DNA of 64,000 nucleotides, from positions 1 through 64,000 of the forward strand of contig CAILKE010000046.1 in the NCBI GenBank assembly GCA_903834765.1, read 5' to 3'. Of the stretch, positions 34,936 to 44,256 are shown one piece after another. The DNA comes from an uncultured Bacteroidota bacterium (lineage in GTDB: Bacteria > Bacteroidota > Bacteroidia > B-17B0 > Aurantibacillaceae). Numbering within the stretch: the stretch's first letter is position 1; every line of letters starts with the position of its first letter. The translations under genes and the position numbers were made by a program. A model generated the notes under the pieces. The model was not told the DNA's origin and made no database searches. It saw only the letters and a list, made by a program, of their open reading frames with translations.

Positions 34936-36333
34936 ATGGAAAATAAATACCAAGATTTAATTGAACAAACCTTTGATTTCCCTCAAGAATCGTTTGAAGT
35001 TAAAGACAATGAATTATATTTTAATGATATCCCATTAATGGACGTTATTAAACAATACGGTACACCCTTAAAAATTACCTATTTACCTAAAATTACTTCT
35101 CAAATTCAAAAAGCCAAACGCATGTTTAATGTGGCTATGGCAAAAGCCGATTATAAAGGCAAGTATGTTTATTGCTATTGTACAAAAAGCTCACATTTTT
35201 CTTTTGTACTAGACGAAGTGCTTAAGAATGACGTTCATATAGAAACATCCTCTGCGTATGATATTCAAATATTGAAAGAACAGTTTAAAAAGAAGAAATT
35301 ATCAAAGGAAACATTCATCATTTGTAATGGGTATAAAAAAACAAATTACAAGCAGTATATCTCTGATATGCTTAATGACGGATTCAATGTGATTCCTGTT
35401 TTAGATCATTTAGATGAATTTGACTTCTATAAAAAGAATGTCAAAGTACCTAAAACCAAACTTGGAATTAGAATAAGTACAGAAGAAGAACCATCATTTG
35501 CCTTCTATTCATCTCGACTCGGAGTTCGTTACACTGACATCATAAGTTTATATAAAGAGAAGATACAGCATAATCCAAAGTTTGAACTAAAGCTGTTACA
35601 TTTCTTTATTAATAATGGAATTAAGGACACTATTTATTATTGGACAGAATTAAATAAATGTCTCAATATATATTTAGAGCTTAAAAAAATATGCCCAACT
35701 CTTGATTCTCTTAATATTGGTGGAGGTATGCCTATTCGAACTTCGTTGAGTTTTGATTACAGTTATGAATATATGGTTGAAGAAATAGTTTCTCAAATTA
35801 AAACGTTTTGTACCCAACATGAGATCGATGAACCTAATATCTTTACTGAATTTGGTTCGTTTACTGTGGCCGAAAGTGGAGCTACATTATACTCTATTAT
35901 TGATCAAAAGCAACAAAACGACAGAGAACAGTGGTATATGATTGATAGCTCATTTATAACCACATTGCCAGATACTTGGGGAATTAATCAACGTTTTATA
36001 CTCTTAGCTGTCAATAATTGGGATAAACAGTATGTGCCAGTCAATTTAGGTGGTTTAACTTGTGATAGTATGGATTATTATAACAGCGAAGCCCATACAA
36101 ATCAGGTGTTTTTACCAAAGGTTCAAAAAACGGATAAACAACCATTATATGTTGGATTTTTCCATACTGGAGCTTATCAAGAGGCATTAAGTGGTTATGG
36201 TGGAACACAGCATTGTTTAGTTCCTGCACCCAAGCATGTTTTAATAGATAAAGACGATGACGGAAAAATAACCACTAAGCTTTTTGCAAAAGAACAAAGC
36301 TATAAATCGATGCTTAAAATTTTAGGATATTAA
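34936..36333 (+). CDS. speA: Arginine decarboxylase, fold-type III PLP enzyme
   Basis: This 465-residue protein has the alanine-racemase-like PLP barrel and a C-terminal beta domain. Residues VYCYCTKSSHFSFVLDEVL hold the PLP-binding Lys region near 78, LNIGGGMPIRTSL binds the phosphate, EFGSFTVAESGA is near 315 and YVGFFHTGAYQEALSG near 410. It makes agmatine from arginine for polyamine synthesis. It resembles the Bacteroidota-type SpeA, shorter than the proteobacterial enzyme. No agmatinase gene follows. Confidence 0.85.
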   Translation: MENKYQDLIEQTFDFPQESFEVKDNELYFNDIPLMDVIKQYGTPLKITYLPKITSQIQKAKRMFNVAMAKADYKGKYVYCYCTKSSHFSFVLDEVLKNDVHIETSSAYDIQILKEQFKKKKLSKETFIICNGYKKTNYKQYISDMLNDGFNVIPVLDHLDEFDFYKKNVKVPKTKLGIRISTEEEPSFAFYSSRLGVRYTDIISLYKEKIQHNPKFELKLLHFFINNGIKDTIYYWTELNKCLNIYLELKKICPTLDSLNIGGGMPIRTSLSFDYSYEYMVEEIVSQIKTFCTQHEIDEPNIFTEFGSFTVAESGATLYSIIDQKQQNDREQWYMIDSSFITTLPDTWGINQRFILLAVNNWDKQYVPVNLGGLTCDSMDYYNSEAHTNQVFLPKVQKTDKQPLYVGFFHTGAYQEALSGYGGTQHCLVPAPKHVLIDKDDDGKITTKLFAKEQSYKSMLKILGY

Positions 36334-36364
36334 TTTGTTAGTTTAAATCTAAATTGTAACTTTC
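36334..36364 (+). promoter_or_regulatory. Probable promoter of the first DUF4412-like lipoprotein gene
   Basis: TTTG (36334-36337), 19 bases, then TAACTTTC (36357-36364), one mismatch from TAnnTTTG. It lies about 20 bases before the TTG start at 36385. Confidence 0.55.
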
Positions 36365-36384
36365 GCTTTTAATAAACCCTATTT

Positions 36385-37077
36385 TTGAAATTAATTCAGC
36401 CAATATTATTCTCATTTCTATCTCTTAGCCTGATTTGTTTTTCGTGTGGGGGCAATCATAAGTCTGAAAATGCTATAACTGAGGGGGTTATCGAATATAA
36501 AGCAAATGTTATTAACGAGAATCATCCGTTGGCAAGTTTTGCGCCATCTACAGCTGCAGTAAAAATAAAAAACGATAAATGGATCTTGGAAATGAGCACA
36601 ATGGGCATTTTCAGTATTTATTTTAGTTGTAATATGGAAAATAAGACCTTATCTCAGATGATCAAATACATGGATATTAAAAATGCATGTATAGAAACTG
36701 ATTCAATGCTGATAGAGGAAAATAGTAAGTATAAGTTAACTTTTAAGGAAACAAACGAGACTAAAATGATTGCAGGATATAAATGCAAAAAAGTGATTGC
36801 TACAAAGGTTTCTGACCCATCTGTTACATTTGATGTTTATTATACGTTGGATATTGGTACTGAAAATTCAAATGAATTAACACCTTATAAGGAATTAAAG
36901 GGAATGCCTTTAGATTATCGCGTGTTGCGTTTAGGCTTAGAAATGCATTTTGTTGCAACTAGCATAAAAAATGAAGAAATTAAAGATTCCGATTTTGATA
37001 TCCCTTCTTATTATAAAATTTTAACTCGTTCAGAGTTTGATAATGAATTTAATCGCTTATTTGCCGATTTTTTGTAA
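36385..37077 (+). CDS. DUF4412-like lipoprotein
   Basis: This 230-residue protein has a lipoprotein signal (hydrophobic about 5-20, Cys at 21 in CFSCGG). The conserved core ETKMIAGYKCKKVIA (about 125-140) is nearly identical in pattern to one in the next gene, so the two are paralogues. The domain resembles DUF4412, a family of secreted Bacteroidota proteins of unknown function. The start is TTG at 36385; no better start is available without losing the signal. Confidence 0.7.
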   Translation: MKLIQPILFSFLSLSLICFSCGGNHKSENAITEGVIEYKANVINENHPLASFAPSTAAVKIKNDKWILEMSTMGIFSIYFSCNMENKTLSQMIKYMDIKNACIETDSMLIEENSKYKLTFKETNETKMIAGYKCKKVIATKVSDPSVTFDVYYTLDIGTENSNELTPYKELKGMPLDYRVLRLGLEMHFVATSIKNEEIKDSDFDIPSYYKILTRSEFDNEFNRLFADFL

Positions 37078-37180
37078 AAATAACCATTTAGCATATTTTT
37101 ATCATTTCACTTTTAATAAATCGTTAATTTGCTATATCAATTTTAAATAGTCAACCGAAAAAAATAAAAAACTAAATCAC

Positions 37181-37861
37181 ATGAAAAAATTATTTTCTAC
37201 TCTAGCTGTTGTTGCGTTATCAGCATTATCATTAAATGCACAATTAAAAGAAGGATCAGTTACTTATTCGATGAAAATAGAAGGCTTGCCTCCAGAACAA
37301 GCTGCAATGATGGGCGATATGGAAACGAAAGTAACTTTTAAAAATGATAGAGTGCTTACAGACGTGTCGTCCATGATGGGATCTCAAACCGTTTATACCG
37401 ATTCGAAAGGAATGTTAATGTTGATTGACCAAATGGGTAATAAAATTGCTGTTAAACAAACTAAAGAAGAGATGGACAAAGCTGCTGCGAAGGAAAAAGA
37501 TAAACCAGCTGATCCTAAAATTGAATATACCACTGAAACTAAAATGATTGCTGGTTACGAGTGTAAAAAAGCAATTGTAACAATAACTAAAAAAGATAAA
37601 ACAGATGAAAAAGTTGATGTATGGTATAGCGAAAAATTTGATAATCCTAATAAAGATGGTAAAGGTCGCGGACAGGCTATTATGAAGGGCTTAAAAGGAA
37701 TGGCTTTTGAATATTCTGGTGGTAATGGCGGAATGAAATTTAAAATGGTTGCAAAAGAAGTATCTACAGAGACTGTTGCTGATTCAAAATTTGAATTATC
37801 AACTGATGGTTATAAAATGATGACAATGGACGAAATGAAAGCCATGCAAGGAGGAAGATAA
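37181..37861 (+). CDS. DUF4412-like secreted protein
   Basis: This 226-residue protein has a signal peptide (1-20, cut after SLNAQ) and the motif ETKMIAGYECKKAIVTI, shared with the lipoprotein upstream. The mature part is Met-, Lys- and Gly-rich, with YSGGNGGMKFKMVAKEVS near the end. It is the soluble member of the pair. No enzymatic motif is visible; function unknown. A strong terminator follows. Confidence 0.75.
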   Translation: MKKLFSTLAVVALSALSLNAQLKEGSVTYSMKIEGLPPEQAAMMGDMETKVTFKNDRVLTDVSSMMGSQTVYTDSKGMLMLIDQMGNKIAVKQTKEEMDKAAAKEKDKPADPKIEYTTETKMIAGYECKKAIVTITKKDKTDEKVDVWYSEKFDNPNKDGKGRGQAIMKGLKGMAFEYSGGNGGMKFKMVAKEVSTETVADSKFELSTDGYKMMTMDEMKAMQGGR

Positions 37862-37880
37862 TCTTTAATTTGTTATTAAT

Positions 37881-37917
37881 AAAACGTTCGAAAAGTTAAT
37901 CTTTTCGAACGTTTTTT
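37881..37917 (+). terminator. Strong intrinsic terminator after the DUF4412-like pair
   Basis: A perfect 15-base-pair stem (37881-37895 with 37901-37915), core ACGTTCGAAAAG, closes a 5-base loop TTAAT and runs directly into a T tract. It lies 20 bases after the stop codon. Confidence 0.9.
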
Positions 37918-38159
37918 AGTTTTACTAATTTCATTTTTTTTAATTTGAAATTACTTAATTGATTATGTTAACTTTTTATAAAATTAATTTTTTTAATTTA
38001 TATGGGAAAAATAAATGCATCATTAAAATGGAAACTCTTTAAATAATTATTATTTTTACACAAATAATAACCATATGAAATAGCCATGTTTGCCGAAACA
38101 CAAACACCAATTATTAAACTGGCTATACCATATGACAAAAAAAACAATAATTTAAACAT

Positions 38160-38549
38160 ATGAAACATCTATTTTTTTTAGTCTCCATAATAATTATAGC
38201 CACTGTTGGCATGTCTTGTAAATCCAAAAAAGAAACAACGACTTCAACTCAAACTGCAGAAGCTCAATCAGAAAAATTTCGCTTAGTTGTTTCTTTCATT
38301 AGTAAAGGCGCAGGTACTGATAAGACCAAAAGTGCTGCGCTTTTGGCCTACATAGGTGTTCATCCTAAAAAACCAACCTATACGGTTGCACATTGGGGCA
38401 GAGAAGGAGAAGCGGATTATTGTTTACATTTAACAGAGTTAACAAAATCTGAACAAGCTGATTTTGTAGCTAATGTTAATAAAATGATGGCTGGAAGCGA
38501 TATGGTATTTGTAAAAGAAAATGCTGAGTCTGCCCATTCAAGAAAATAG
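38160..38549 (+). CDS. Small lipoprotein of unknown function
   Basis: This is a 129-residue lipoprotein. The signal peptide ends in the lipobox VGMSC (Cys at 20), followed by a Thr/Ser/Glu-rich linker. The mature domain has KPTYTVAHWGREGEADYCLHLTELT with conserved-looking Trp and His. I do not recognise the family. It stands alone with its own terminator. Confidence 0.75.
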   Translation: MKHLFFLVSIIIIATVGMSCKSKKETTTSTQTAEAQSEKFRLVVSFISKGAGTDKTKSAALLAYIGVHPKKPTYTVAHWGREGEADYCLHLTELTKSEQADFVANVNKMMAGSDMVFVKENAESAHSRK

Positions 38550-38574
38550 GTGACGTTAAATAATGTAATTATAC

Positions 38575-38608
38575 ACTCCATTGGTGATTTATCAATGGAG
38601 TTTTTTTA
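38575..38608 (+). terminator. Intrinsic terminator after the small lipoprotein gene
   Basis: ACTCCATTG (38575-38583) pairs with CAATGGAGT (38593-38601), with extra pairing (TGA/TCA) inside the loop, then a run of seven T. Confidence 0.8.
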
Positions 38609-38668
38609 TTAATATGGAATAAATAGTAAACAGATAAAAACAATACATTTGTCTTTTAAATTTTAAAA

Positions 38669-40360
38669 ATGAACTCCACCCAATTAAATTTTCAAAATAG
38701 AAATGCTCTAATCACATTTGGTTGTTTTACATTAATTTTTATAACCTATATTACTGGCTTTTGGAATGATTTAATTGACTTTGATGCACCTCAATATGCA
38801 AATATGTCTAAAGATATGTTCTTTACTAAAAGCTACTTGCAAGTTTATGATAAGGGACATGATTACTTAGATAAACCTCCTTTATTATTTTGGACATCTG
38901 TATTAAGCTATCACATTTTTGGTATTAATGATTTCGCTTATAGGTTGCCTTCTTTTATAATTTCTATTTTAGGATTATACTCTTTATACCGCTTTACTTT
39001 ATTGTATTATAGTAAAAAAGTAGCCATTTACGCCGCATTAATTGCAGCTTCCAGCCAAGCTTATTTTTTAATGCAACATGATGTTAGAACTGATACACTT
39101 TTAACAGGATTTGTAATGTTTACGATGTGGCAAATAGCCATGTTTAATCAAACTGGAAAATTAAAGCATATTGTTTTAGGAGCAATCGGAATTGGTTTTG
39201 CTATGCTAAGCAAAGGTCCTATTGGACTAATGCTTCCTGTTATTGCATTCGGTAGTGATTTTATTTATAAACGCAATTGGAAAGCATTTTTTAAATGGCA
39301 ATATCTTATAGTAATAGTTATTGCAGGCGTTATTTTAGCGCCAATGACCTATGGTTTGTATATGCAATTTGATATGCATCCTGAAATTGACAGCTACTTT
39401 ATTAAAAGTCCTTCAGGGGTAAGGTTCTTTTATTGGACACAAAGTTTTGGGCGAATATTTGGTGATAATCCGCTGCCATCAAACTTCCCCGATCCATTTT
39501 TTTTATACCATAGTTTGTTATGGAGTTTGCTGCCTTGGCCATTGATTTTTATTATTGCCATGGTATATGATGTCAAAACAAAAATAAAAGCATTTAAAAC
39601 AGATTATCTAAATGTGGAAGTGATGAGCACAGCTGGCTTTATTATAACAATCGTTATGCTATCAATGTCATCCTATCAATTACCCCATTACACCTTTATT
39701 ATTCACCCTTTTGCTGCTATTATTATTTCTAATTTTTTAGTAAATGTGTTAGGCAACTTAAAATGGAAAAATGTATTTATCTATTTATCTGTTTTAGTAT
39801 GGATTATTTGTGTGTCGCTAAGCTATTACATTATGTTTCTTGCTTTTGAAACATCAATACTTATTAAAGTTGTTACCTATGTATTATTTATAGCAGGAAT
39901 TATTAGTCTATTCAAATTAAAATCAGAGTTAGAAACTAGGATTATTGTATGTGGTGTATTTATAGTATGTGCAGCTAATATTATGGTAAACACTGCTTTT
40001 TATAAGCCATGCTTTAAATTTCAATCAGACTCTGAAATAGCCAAAGCGATGAATGCCATGAACGTGAAACAGTATTATGTATATCATACAGAGGTAACAA
40101 ATTCAGGGTATTTTTATTTTCATGGAAAAATTGACGAATTGTATTCATACAAAGAAATAAATTTAAATTCTCCAAATACTTCCGGCTGGGTTATGACTGA
40201 CAGTATTGGGAAATTACAAATTGATTCCGTTTACACGATTAAAGAAAGTAAATTATTTTATGATTTCCCAGTATCAGGCTTAACAGCCGAATTCATTAAT
40301 CCAAAAACAAGATTGACTCAATGCAAGAAAAATTACATCATTAAGCTCGAAAAAAAATAA
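38669..40360 (+). CDS. GT39-family (ArnT/PMT-like) membrane glycosyltransferase
   Basis: This 563-residue protein has about 11-12 membrane spans. The first periplasmic loop holds the acidic catalytic pattern DLIDFDAPQYANMSKDM, and the second has YLDKPPLLFWT, the KPP signature of ArnT-type enzymes that transfer sugars from polyprenyl phosphate carriers. The soluble C-terminus (about 440-563) is short. It stands alone, with a -7-like TACATTTG at 38644-38651. Acceptor (lipid A, protein or other) is unknown. Confidence 0.85.
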   Translation: MNSTQLNFQNRNALITFGCFTLIFITYITGFWNDLIDFDAPQYANMSKDMFFTKSYLQVYDKGHDYLDKPPLLFWTSVLSYHIFGINDFAYRLPSFIISILGLYSLYRFTLLYYSKKVAIYAALIAASSQAYFLMQHDVRTDTLLTGFVMFTMWQIAMFNQTGKLKHIVLGAIGIGFAMLSKGPIGLMLPVIAFGSDFIYKRNWKAFFKWQYLIVIVIAGVILAPMTYGLYMQFDMHPEIDSYFIKSPSGVRFFYWTQSFGRIFGDNPLPSNFPDPFFLYHSLLWSLLPWPLIFIIAMVYDVKTKIKAFKTDYLNVEVMSTAGFIITIVMLSMSSYQLPHYTFIIHPFAAIIISNFLVNVLGNLKWKNVFIYLSVLVWIICVSLSYYIMFLAFETSILIKVVTYVLFIAGIISLFKLKSELETRIIVCGVFIVCAANIMVNTAFYKPCFKFQSDSEIAKAMNAMNVKQYYVYHTEVTNSGYFYFHGKIDELYSYKEINLNSPNTSGWVMTDSIGKLQIDSVYTIKESKLFYDFPVSGLTAEFINPKTRLTQCKKNYIIKLEKK

Positions 40361-40446
40361 CGATTATCTGTTCATTTGGCTTGATATAAACGTCATACAA
40401 TTCAAAATAAACCCTAAATTAGCCCCGAAATTTAAACCTCTTTATT

Positions 40447-41550
40447 ATGGAAGTAAAAGATATCAAAGATTCTAGTTTAGCTCAAAACCCAGTAATTGGG
40501 CAAATGTTACAATACAATCACGAACAAATTTTATTTTGTAATGATAATGCAACAGGCCTTAAAGCTATTATTGCAATTCATAATACTGTCCTTGGGCCAT
40601 CATTAGGAGGTACACGCATGTGGAACTATCATAATGAAATGGAAGCATTAACAGATGTTTTGCGTTTATCGCGTGGTATGACTTATAAATCTTCTGTGGC
40701 TGGTTTAAATCTTGGTGGTGGAAAAGCAGTTATTATAGGTGATTCTAAAAAAATAAAATCAGAAGCGTTATTGCGTCGTTTCGGAAAGTTTGTAAACAGC
40801 CTTGGTGGTAAGTATATTACTGCAGAAGACGTTGCAATGAGTAGCCGTGATATGGAAATCATTAAAATGGAAACGGATTACGTAAGCGGATTACCAGTGA
40901 ATATGGGTGGTAGCGGAGATCCTTCGCCAGTAACTGCTTACGGTGTTTATGTGAGTATGAAGGCAAGTGCAAAAGAAGCTTTTGGATCGGATAGTTTGTC
41001 AGGAAAAAAAATATTAGTACAAGGTATCGGTAATGTTGGTATGCACTTAGTGGAACATTTAACCAAGGAAGGTGCTAAAGTATATATTAATGATATTAGC
41101 GAGGATCGTTTGAAATTAGTTGCTGATGCATTCAAAGCTGAGGTTGTTTCTGCAGATAGTATGTTTGATCTGGATATTGATATTTATGCACCATGTGCTT
41201 TAGGCGCTACAGTTAACGACGATACTTTATCTAAATTAAAATGCAAAGTAATATGTGGTGCTGCTAATAATCAATTAGCAGATGAAAAAAAACATGGAGA
41301 GTTAGTGTTAGCAAAAGGTATTTTGTATGCTCCTGATTTTGTAGTAAATGCCGGAGGAATCATTAACGTATATTATGAGCTAGAAGGCTATAATAGAGAA
41401 CGCGCTATGGCTCATGCAGAAAAAATTTACGATACAACGTGGAATATTTTTCAAACAGCAAAAATACAAAATATACCAACATATGCTGCTGCTAATAAAA
41501 TAGCCGAACAACGAATAGAAAGTATTGCACGCATTAACTCAGTACTTTAA
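40447..41550 (+). CDS. ldh: Leucine-type amino acid dehydrogenase (Glu/Leu/Phe/Val family)
   Basis: This 367-residue NAD-dependent dehydrogenase has the catalytic GLNLGGGKAVIIGD, with the Lys that binds the carboxylate near 84, and SGDPSPVTAYGVYVS. The Rossmann motif GIGNVGMHLVEHLTKEGAKV is near 195-215. It converts branched-chain amino acids to 2-oxo acids and ammonium. Length matches leucine dehydrogenase better than the longer glutamate enzymes. Exact substrate preference is inferred. Confidence 0.85.
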   Translation: MEVKDIKDSSLAQNPVIGQMLQYNHEQILFCNDNATGLKAIIAIHNTVLGPSLGGTRMWNYHNEMEALTDVLRLSRGMTYKSSVAGLNLGGGKAVIIGDSKKIKSEALLRRFGKFVNSLGGKYITAEDVAMSSRDMEIIKMETDYVSGLPVNMGGSGDPSPVTAYGVYVSMKASAKEAFGSDSLSGKKILVQGIGNVGMHLVEHLTKEGAKVYINDISEDRLKLVADAFKAEVVSADSMFDLDIDIYAPCALGATVNDDTLSKLKCKVICGAANNQLADEKKHGELVLAKGILYAPDFVVNAGGIINVYYELEGYNRERAMAHAEKIYDTTWNIFQTAKIQNIPTYAAANKIAEQRIESIARINSVL

Positions 41551-41614
41551 AATTAAAGATTAAATTGATTATAAATTTCACGTACTAAATACTAATAACA
41601 AAAAATCGTTCTTT

Positions 41615-42556
41615 ATGCTAAACAGACGTTACCTTCGAATAAAAACTATGCAATCCTTGTATTCATTCTTTCAACAAGAAAATGCAGATGCAATTTCTCA
41701 CGAAAAAGATTTATTTAAAAGTTTAGATAAAATTTACGATTTATACGTTTATATATTAGTTTTATTTACTGATATGCACCATGTAGCATTATTAGTTTCC
41801 GAAGAAAATAAAAATAAACGCTTACCTACTAAGGAAGACTTAGAGCCTAACTTACGATTTATTGAAAATAGTTTATTGGTTCGTTTAACTAATAATGATG
41901 ATTTAAAAAAGGAAGTGTTAAACCGTAAAATTTCCTGGCAAAGTGATTTTGATTTAGTTCGCAAGCTATATGCCGAATTAAAACAAACAGATTTGTATAA
42001 AGATTATATGTCTTCTACAACTCCTTCAGCTAAAGAAGATAAGCAGTTTTTAATTTCTGTTGCTACTGAGTTTTTATATCAGCATGATTTACTAAACCAC
42101 TTATTTGAAGAGAAAAATTTGCATTGGGCTGATGATACCTTCGGTGCTTTCTCAATGGTAGCTCGCACTTTCGAGAATTTTTCAGGAACTATTCAATTAA
42201 CCTCTTTATATAAAGACAAGGAAGATGATCAGCAATTTATTTCAACGCTATTTAGAAAAACGATTGCAGGAAATAAAGAATACGAGAAACTCATTGATGA
42301 AAAAACAAAAAACTGGGAATTAGAACGTATTGCCTCTATGGATGTATTGCTTATGAAAATGGCTCTTGCTGAGTTTTTGAATGCGAGTAATGTGCCTGTT
42401 AAAGTATCCTTAAACGAGTATATTGATATATCTAAGGAATACAGCACACCTAATAGCAAAACTTTTATAAATGGTGTATTAGATAAAATTATTGCCGATT
42501 TAAAACGTGATAATAAAATTCAAAAGACAGGTAGAGGCTTGATGGAAGGGAATTAG
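41615..42556 (+). CDS. nusB: Transcription antitermination factor NusB
   Basis: This 313-residue protein opens MLNRRYLRIKTMQSLYSFFQ and ends in the NusB core (about 205-300) with ELERIASMDVLLMKMALAEFL, KVSLNEYIDISKEY and KTFINGVLDKI. NusB binds boxA RNA with NusE/S10 in rRNA antitermination. Bacteroidota NusB proteins carry this long N-terminal extension, so the size is normal. It precedes a glutamine amidotransferase gene by 11 bases. Confidence 0.92.
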   Translation: MLNRRYLRIKTMQSLYSFFQQENADAISHEKDLFKSLDKIYDLYVYILVLFTDMHHVALLVSEENKNKRLPTKEDLEPNLRFIENSLLVRLTNNDDLKKEVLNRKISWQSDFDLVRKLYAELKQTDLYKDYMSSTTPSAKEDKQFLISVATEFLYQHDLLNHLFEEKNLHWADDTFGAFSMVARTFENFSGTIQLTSLYKDKEDDQQFISTLFRKTIAGNKEYEKLIDEKTKNWELERIASMDVLLMKMALAEFLNASNVPVKVSLNEYIDISKEYSTPNSKTFINGVLDKIIADLKRDNKIQKTGRGLMEGN

Positions 42557-42567
42557 GAGTTATTCTG

Positions 42568-43140
42568 ATGAAATTATTAATCCTAGATAATTACGATAGT
42601 TTTACTTACAACTTAGTTCATTTAATTGAAAAGGTTAGTACTATTAAATTTGAAGTTATAAGGAATGATCAAATTTCATTAGAAGATATTCAGCATTTCG
42701 ATAGTATCCTTTTATCTCCCGGACCTGGATTGCCAAGTTCTGCAGGTATTATGCCTGAACTCATTAAACAATACGGCTCTACTAAAAATATCTTAGGTGT
42801 TTGTCTTGGTATGCAAGCTATTGGAGAAGCATATGGTGCAACACTCAATAATTTAGACAAGGTTTGTCACGGTCAATCAACTCCTATTCATATTTTAGAA
42901 GATGATGAATTATTTAAAAATTGTCCGAATGAATTTACGGTTGGTCGTTACCATTCGTGGGTAGTCAATAAAATTAATTTTCCAGTTTCTTTGCAAATTA
43001 CAGCTCAAGATCATGATGGAAATATTATGGCATTGAAACATAAAACTCATAATGTAAGAGGCGTTCAATTCCATCCAGAATCTATCCTTTCGGAGTATGG
43101 AGATTTAATCATGAGTAATTGGTTAAATAGTAATTTGTAG
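42568..43140 (+). CDS. Anthranilate / aminodeoxychorismate synthase glutamine amidotransferase
   Basis: This 190-residue class I glutaminase subunit begins ILDNYDSFTYNLVH, has the nucleophile in LGVCLGMQAIGE (Cys near 79) and the His-Glu pair in GVQFHPESILSEYG (about 170). It supplies ammonia to TrpE or PabB. TrpG and PabA cannot be told apart from sequence, and no trp genes or pabB are beside it. With aroB just downstream, chorismate-pathway use is clear. Confidence 0.9.
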   Translation: MKLLILDNYDSFTYNLVHLIEKVSTIKFEVIRNDQISLEDIQHFDSILLSPGPGLPSSAGIMPELIKQYGSTKNILGVCLGMQAIGEAYGATLNNLDKVCHGQSTPIHILEDDELFKNCPNEFTVGRYHSWVVNKINFPVSLQITAQDHDGNIMALKHKTHNVRGVQFHPESILSEYGDLIMSNWLNSNL

Positions 43141-43188
43141 CGTATAAACAGAGATTTGTATATTCGTATTAAATTCGTACTCTAAAAT

Positions 43189-44253
43189 ATGAAAACTCTC
43201 AAATCCATAGGCTATTCAATTGAATTAGGTTCCGATTCTTTAAGACAATTAAATCAGTTTTTGAAAAACGAAAACTATAGTTCTTACTTTATTATCTGCG
43301 ACGAAAACACTCTTAACCATTGTTTACCGGCATTGTTATCGTCGAGTATGATATTAAAAGACGCTGAGGTCATAGAAATTGAAAGTGGAGAAGCTTCGAA
43401 AGACTTAGAAATAGCTAGCCATATTTGGCAAACACTCATAGAATTGAAAGCAGATAAACAATCACTCATTATTAATTTAGGTGGTGGTGTTGTATCTGAT
43501 TTAGGTGGCTTTGTGGCATCTGTTTATAAGCGAGGGATTGATTTCATAAATATTCCTACTAGCTTATTATCTATGGCGGATGCCAGTGTTGGAGGAAAAA
43601 CAGGCATTGATTTCGGAGCTGTTAAAAATGTGATTGGAACAATTAAGCAACCGAAAGGCGTATTTATTAACTTTGATTTTTTAAAGAGTTTGCCTGAAAG
43701 GCATGTAAATAATGGCTTAGCGGAGGTTTATAAAATGGCACTAATAAGTGACGCTCAATTTTGGAAAAAGCTTTCGGATAGAACTAATGACGATGATTTG
43801 GAATATGTCATTACTAAAAGTATCACGCTTAAAAATACTATTGTAAAAAAAGACCCACTTGAAAAAAATATTCGTAAGGCATTAAACTTCGGACATACTG
43901 TTGGGCATGCCATTGAATCTGTTTTATTAGGTACTAAAAATGAATTGCTTCATGGCGAAGCCATTGTGATTGGAATGATGGCAGAGGCTTGGCTATCATA
44001 TCAAAAAAAAGGACTTACTAAAACCGAATTAAACTATATTGTTTCTGTTCTTAAAACTAAATTTAATCCACAAGCTATTCATACATCATACACGAATGCT
44101 ATTGTCGATTTATCACTAAACGATAAAAAGAATTCTAAAAACGAAATTCGTTGTGTGCTGTTAAATGGAGTAGGGGATTATAAAATAGATGTGGCTATTA
44201 CGCCTGTACAAATTAAGAAAGCTTTAGAATATTATAATTCTGTGGTAGAATAA
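43189..44253 (+). CDS. aroB: 3-Dehydroquinate synthase
   Basis: This 354-residue protein carries the NAD-binding GGGVVSDLGGFVASVYKRG and the following IPTSLLSMADASVGGKTGIDF. Zinc-ligand segments are NNGLAEVYKM, LNFGHTVGHAIES and LLHGEAIVIGMMAE. It is the second step of the shikimate pathway; aroQ, the third step, is in this window near 62.6 kb. Its stop lies 3 bases from the end of the convergent nadK. Confidence 0.95.
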   Translation: MKTLKSIGYSIELGSDSLRQLNQFLKNENYSSYFIICDENTLNHCLPALLSSSMILKDAEVIEIESGEASKDLEIASHIWQTLIELKADKQSLIINLGGGVVSDLGGFVASVYKRGIDFINIPTSLLSMADASVGGKTGIDFGAVKNVIGTIKQPKGVFINFDFLKSLPERHVNNGLAEVYKMALISDAQFWKKLSDRTNDDDLEYVITKSITLKNTIVKKDPLEKNIRKALNFGHTVGHAIESVLLGTKNELLHGEAIVIGMMAEAWLSYQKKGLTKTELNYIVSVLKTKFNPQAIHTSYTNAIVDLSLNDKKNSKNEIRCVLLNGVGDYKIDVAITPVQIKKALEYYNSVVE

Positions 44254-44256
44254 TTA

